Shown piece after piece: positions 14,407 to 16,777 of a DNA stretch of 16,777 nt. Made by a program: the position numbers and the translations under genes. The first letter of the stretch is position 1, and each line of letters begins with the position of its first letter. The stretch is from Ramlibacter sp. (GTDB lineage Bacteria > Pseudomonadota > Gammaproteobacteria > Burkholderiales > Burkholderiaceae_C), in the NCBI GenBank assembly GCA_025351615.1, contig JANXVP010000029.1, forward strand, positions 1 to 16,777, read 5' to 3'. The notes beneath the pieces are model-generated. The model searched no databases. It had not been told where the DNA came from and worked only from the letters and a program-made list of their open reading frames with translations.

Positions 14407-14913
14407 TCAAGCTTTGGCCTGGGCCAGCAGCGTGCCGGCGTCGCTGACTTCGAACTTGCCGGGCGCCTCGATGTTCAGGGCTGCGACCTTCCCGTTCTTC
14501 ACCAGCATGGAATAACGGGTGCTGCGCAGGCCCATGCCGCGGGTGGTCAGGTCCAGCGTCAGGCCGGTTGCCTTGGCGAATTCGGCGCTGCCGTCGCCCA
14601 TCATCCGCACCTTGCCGCCGCTTTTCTGTTCGCGGCCCCAGGCGCCCATCACGAACGCATCATTGACGCTCACGCACCAGATTTCGTCCACGCCAGCGGA
14701 GTTGAATTCACCTGCCTTTTCCACGTAGCCGGGCACATGCTTGGCCGAGCAGGTGGGGGTGAAGGCCCCTGGCAGGCCGAAGATGGCAATCGTCTTGCCG
14801 GCCGAAGCCTTGGCGACGTCGACCGGATTAGGGCCGATGCTGCAGCCGTTGCCTTCGACTTCGGAATACTCCTGCAGCGTGGCTGCAGGAAGAGAATCGC
14901 CGACCTTGATCAT
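14407..14913 (-). CDS. Peroxiredoxin, Prx5 (type II) group
   Basis: A 168-residue thiol peroxidase that reduces hydrogen peroxide and organic peroxides, in the cytosol. The peroxidatic cysteine is Cys55 in GLPGAFTPTCSAKHVPGYV, the Prx5 signature; Cys24 and Cys80 are also present. The C-terminal RSTRYSMLVKNGKVAALNIE is typical of the group. Bacterial relatives usually take electrons from glutathione/glutaredoxin; the donor here is not shown. ATG 14913 has GGAG six bases upstream. It follows the S10 operon on the same strand but is separated by an intrinsic terminator, so it should have its own promoter or depend on read-through. Confidence 0.95.
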   Translation of the reverse strand: MIKVGDSLPAATLQEYSEVEGNGCSIGPNPVDVAKASAGKTIAIFGLPGAFTPTCSAKHVPGYVEKAGEFNSAGVDEIWCVSVNDAFVMGAWGREQKSGGKVRMMGDGSAEFAKATGLTLDLTTRGMGLRSTRYSMLVKNGKVAALNIEAPGKFEVSDAGTLLAQAKA

Positions 14914-14928
14914 GGGTGCTCCAGAAAT

Positions 14929-14956
14929 GAAAAACGACCCACATTGTGGGCCGTTT
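14929..14956 (-). terminator. Intrinsic terminator at the end of the S10 operon
   Basis: Read on the minus strand: AAACGGCCCAC, loop AAT, GTGGGTCGTTT, then TTC. This is an 11-bp stem with one G-U pair; the T run continues from the stem (plus-strand A run 14930-14934). It lies just after rpsQ and before the peroxiredoxin gene. Confidence 0.85.
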
Positions 14957-14981
14957 CGGCGATGAGCGCAGGCCGGCCGGA

Positions 14982-15251
14982 TTAGACGGCTGCTGCCTTC
15001 TCGACCAGGCGAGTGGCGACCCAGTTCTTGGTCTTGGAGATCGGACGGCTCTCGGTGATTTCAATCACGTCGCCGGTGTGGAATTCGCCCTTTTCGTCAT
15101 GCGCGTGGTACTTGCTGGACTTGGCAACGATCTTGCCGTACAGCTCGTGCTTCACGCGCCGCTCCACCAGGACCGTTACGGTCTTGGTGCGCTTGTCGCT
15201 CACGACCTTGCCGATCAGGGTGCGCTTGAGGGATGTTCTTGCTTCCGTCAT
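14982..15251 (-). CDS. rpsQ: Small ribosomal subunit protein uS17 (S17)
   Basis: An 89-residue 16S rRNA-binding protein of the 30S subunit. [32 protein letters not shown] is the conserved OB-fold start, followed by [30 protein letters not shown] 15251 has an AGGAC about seven bases upstream. It is the last gene of the S10 operon in this window, 11 nt after rpmC, and is followed by a strong terminator. Confidence 0.98.
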   Translation of the reverse strand: MTEARTSLKRTLIGKVVSDKRTKTVTVLVERRVKHELYGKIVAKSSKYHAHDEKGEFHTGDVIEITESRPISKTKNWVATRLVEKAAAV

Positions 15252-15262
15252 GGTGCTTGTCC

Positions 15263-15490
15263 TTACTTGGCCGGGTTCTTGGCAGCAACCTGCGGTGCGG
15301 ACTCGGCCTGCTTCTGGGCAAGGATGGTCTTGGCGCGGGCGATGTCGCGGCGCGTGATGCGCAGCGTGCCGGTGTTGGTCAATTGTTGCGTGGCCTTCTG
15401 CATGCGCAGTCCGAAGTGGGCTTTTTGCAGCTCCTTGACTTCGTTTTGGAGGCCGGCAACGTCTTTCTTGCGTAGTTCAGCAACTTTCAT
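15263..15490 (-). CDS. rpmC: Large ribosomal subunit protein uL29 (L29)
   Basis: A two-helix protein near the 50S exit tunnel. [39 protein letters not shown] is the conserved part, then [11 protein letters not shown]. Two ATGs lie in frame, at 15496 and 15490. The Shine-Dalgarno AGGAG is one base from the first but seven from the second, so 15490 is chosen, giving 75 residues. A tail of about 15 residues ([16 protein letters not shown]) makes it longer than most L29 proteins (about 63-65). Confidence 0.96.
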   Translation of the reverse strand: MKVAELRKKDVAGLQNEVKELQKAHFGLRMQKATQQLTNTGTLRITRRDIARAKTILAQKQAESAPQVAAKNPAK

Positions 15491-15505
15491 TTTCATACTC
15501 CTGAA

Positions 15506-15922
15506 TTACGCGCCGATCATGCGGCTGACGAAGGTGGTGCGCAATGGCAGCTTGGCTGCCGCCAGGCGGAACGCTTCGCGGGCGAGTTCTTCGGGCACGC
15601 CGACGATCTCGAACACGACCTTGCCCGGCTGGATTTCGGCCACGTAGTACTCGGGGTTGCCCTTGCCGTTACCCATCCGCACCTCGGCGGGCTTGTGGGA
15701 GATCGGCTTGTCCGGGAACACACGGATCCAGATCCGGCCGCCACGCTTGACGTGACGGGAAATCGCGCGGCGCGCGGCTTCGATCTGGCGGGCCGTCAGG
15801 CGGCCGCGGTCCGTGCACTTGAGGCCAAAATCACCGAAAGCCACCGAGTTGCCCCGGGTGGCGATGCCGGTGTTACGGCCCTTCTGCTCTTTGCGGTATT
15901 TGCGGCGAGCGGGTTGCAGCAT
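15506..15922 (-). CDS. rplP: Large ribosomal subunit protein uL16 (L16)
   Basis: A 138-residue 50S protein near the peptidyl-transferase centre and the A-site tRNA. It has the family start [17 protein letters not shown] and the core [23 protein letters not shown]...[14 protein letters not shown]. Arg82 in [10 protein letters not shown] matches the arginine hydroxylated in E. coli L16. ATG 15922 begins 2 nt after the rpsC stop and uses AGGAGAA, which overlaps the last rpsC codons. Confidence 0.98.
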   Translation of the reverse strand: MLQPARRKYRKEQKGRNTGIATRGNSVAFGDFGLKCTDRGRLTARQIEAARRAISRHVKRGGRIWIRVFPDKPISHKPAEVRMGNGKGNPEYYVAEIQPGKVVFEIVGVPEELAREAFRLAAAKLPLRTTFVSRMIGA

Positions 15923-15924
15923 GT

Positions 15925-16777
15925 TTATTCTCCTTTGCCGTCAGCCGGCGGAGTGCCTGCTGGCGCGGCTGCCTTGCGGACGCGCTTAACGGTAGTTTTC
16001 GGTGCGTCTGCACCTGGGGTTGCTTCGGCGGGCTTGTCGCTGCCGTCGACCGGCGCAACGTTGCCCGCACCTGCTGCGGGGCGGCGAGGAGCGGGACCAC
16101 GACGGTCACCCGTCGGGCGATCGCCCGGGCGGGCATCGCGGCGCGGGCCGCGCGGGCGGCGCTCGTCGTCCGGACGCGGGGTCTCGGCGGCGGGCGCATC
16201 GTTGCGGCCCAGCGTGTCGCCCTTGTAGACCCAGACCTTGACGCCGATGACGCCGTAGGTGGTCTTGGCTTCCGAGAAACCGTAATCGATGTCGGCGCGC
16301 AGCGTGTGCAGCGGCACGCGGCCTTCGCGGTACCACTCGCAGCGCGCGATCTCGATACCGTTGAGGCGCCCCGACGACATGATCTTGATGCCCTGTGCGC
16401 CCAGGCGCATGGCGTTCTGCATGGCACGCTTCATCGCGCGGCGGAACATGATGCGCTTCTCGAGCTGCTGGGTGATGCTGTCGGCGATCAGCTTGGCGTC
16501 GATTTCGGGCTTGCGCACTTCCTCGATGTTCACTGCGACCGGCACGCCCAGGCGCTTGCCCAGTTCTTTCTTGAGCGCCTCGATGTCTTCGCCCTTTTTG
16601 CCGATCACCACGCCCGGACGCGCCGAGTAGATGGTGATGCGGGCGTTCTTGGCGGGACGCTCGATCAGGATCCGCGACACGGCCGCGTTCTTCAGCTTGA
16701 CCTTGAGGTACTCGCGCACCTTGATGTCTTCAGCCAGCATGCCGGCGAAGTCACGGTTGTTGGCGTACCAGCGGCTG
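15925..16777 (-). CDS. rpsC: Small ribosomal subunit protein uS3 (S3), 5' end outside window, with long charged tail
   Basis: A 30S protein at the mRNA entry site. The frame is open to the window edge ([11 protein letters not shown] before Met at 16740), so ATG 16740 is not the start; about 20 N-terminal residues are missing. The KH domain ([20 protein letters not shown]) and the C-terminal S3 domain ([38 protein letters not shown]) are complete. After that comes a 96-residue tail rich in Pro, Arg, Ala and Asp, against about 27 in E. coli. Such tails occur in Burkholderiales; it is probably disordered. The stop leaves a 2-nt gap to rplP. Confidence 0.97.
   Translation of the reverse strand, partial: SRWYANNRDFAGMLAEDIKVREYLKVKLKNAAVSRILIERPAKNARITIYSARPGVVIGKKGEDIEALKKELGKRLGVPVAVNIEEVRKPEIDAKLIADSITQQLEKRIMFRRAMKRAMQNAMRLGAQGIKIMSSGRLNGIEIARCEWYREGRVPLHTLRADIDYGFSEAKTTYGVIGVKVWVYKGDTLGRNDAPAAETPRPDDERRPRGPRRDARPGDRPTGDRRGPAPRRPAAGAGNVAPVDGSDKPAEATPGADAPKTTVKRVRKAAAPAGTPPADGKGE

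Noticed and set aside
1..16777. CRISPR arrays, tRNA/rRNA genes, insertion sequences, phage or toxin-antitoxin genes
   Set aside because: No regularly spaced repeats, tRNA-like folds, transposase motifs or terminal inverted repeats were found by reading.

Overview
The window is high-GC bacterial chromosome, most likely from a betaproteobacterium of the order Burkholderiales, probably Comamonadaceae (Ramlibacter/Variovorax-like). The evidence is the wording of the conserved proteins (LipA, EI/HPr/EIIA-Man, S3, L16, S17), a mannose-type EIIA with HPr and EI but no sugar permease, a divergent cytochrome c'/cytochrome b561 pair, and the long charged tail on ribosomal protein S3. The genus is inference. 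I see no tRNA, rRNA, CRISPR array, insertion sequence or phage gene.

Layout. Bases 1-1678 (+) hold the 3' part of lipA (cut by the window edge) and a DMT/EamA transporter that seems to start at a CTG codon overlapping the lipA stop. Bases 1681-3081 (-) hold a broken lipoprotein gene with three independent lesions. Bases 3212-5539 (+) encode a large exported caspase-like protease (orthocaspase) with a long coiled coil and a C-terminal beta-rich domain; a small hairpin-plus-T terminator overlaps its stop codon.

Bases 9825-5554 (-) form a tightly packed operon: small lipoprotein, MFS transporter, EIIA-Man, HPr, enzyme I. The first junctions are ATGA overlaps and EIIA/HPr overlap by 32 nt. EI, HPr and EIIA form a phosphorelay without a visible EIIB/EIIC, so the likely role is regulatory. 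Divergently, 9861-12422 (+) carries a CaiB/BaiF CoA-transferase, an alpha/beta hydrolase and a TlpA-like thioredoxin, with a 1-nt gap and then an ATGA overlap. A terminator hairpin separates these from the convergent cytochrome c' gene (-), which is divergent from a cytochrome b561 (+) at 13108. A GNAT acetyltransferase with a TTG start follows.

Bases 14407-14913 (-) encode a Prx5-type peroxiredoxin. The rest is the distal end of the S10 ribosomal operon read on the minus strand: rpsC (cut by the window edge), rplP, rpmC, rpsQ. It closes with a clear intrinsic terminator, so the spc genes do not follow directly.

Nothing here is a clear new multi-gene system. The points most worth a second look are the orthocaspase architecture beside a decaying lipoprotein gene, the CTG start, the perfect palindrome in front of the GNAT gene, the composite hairpin upstream of cytochrome b561, and the 21-bp tandem duplication in the TlpA signal segment.
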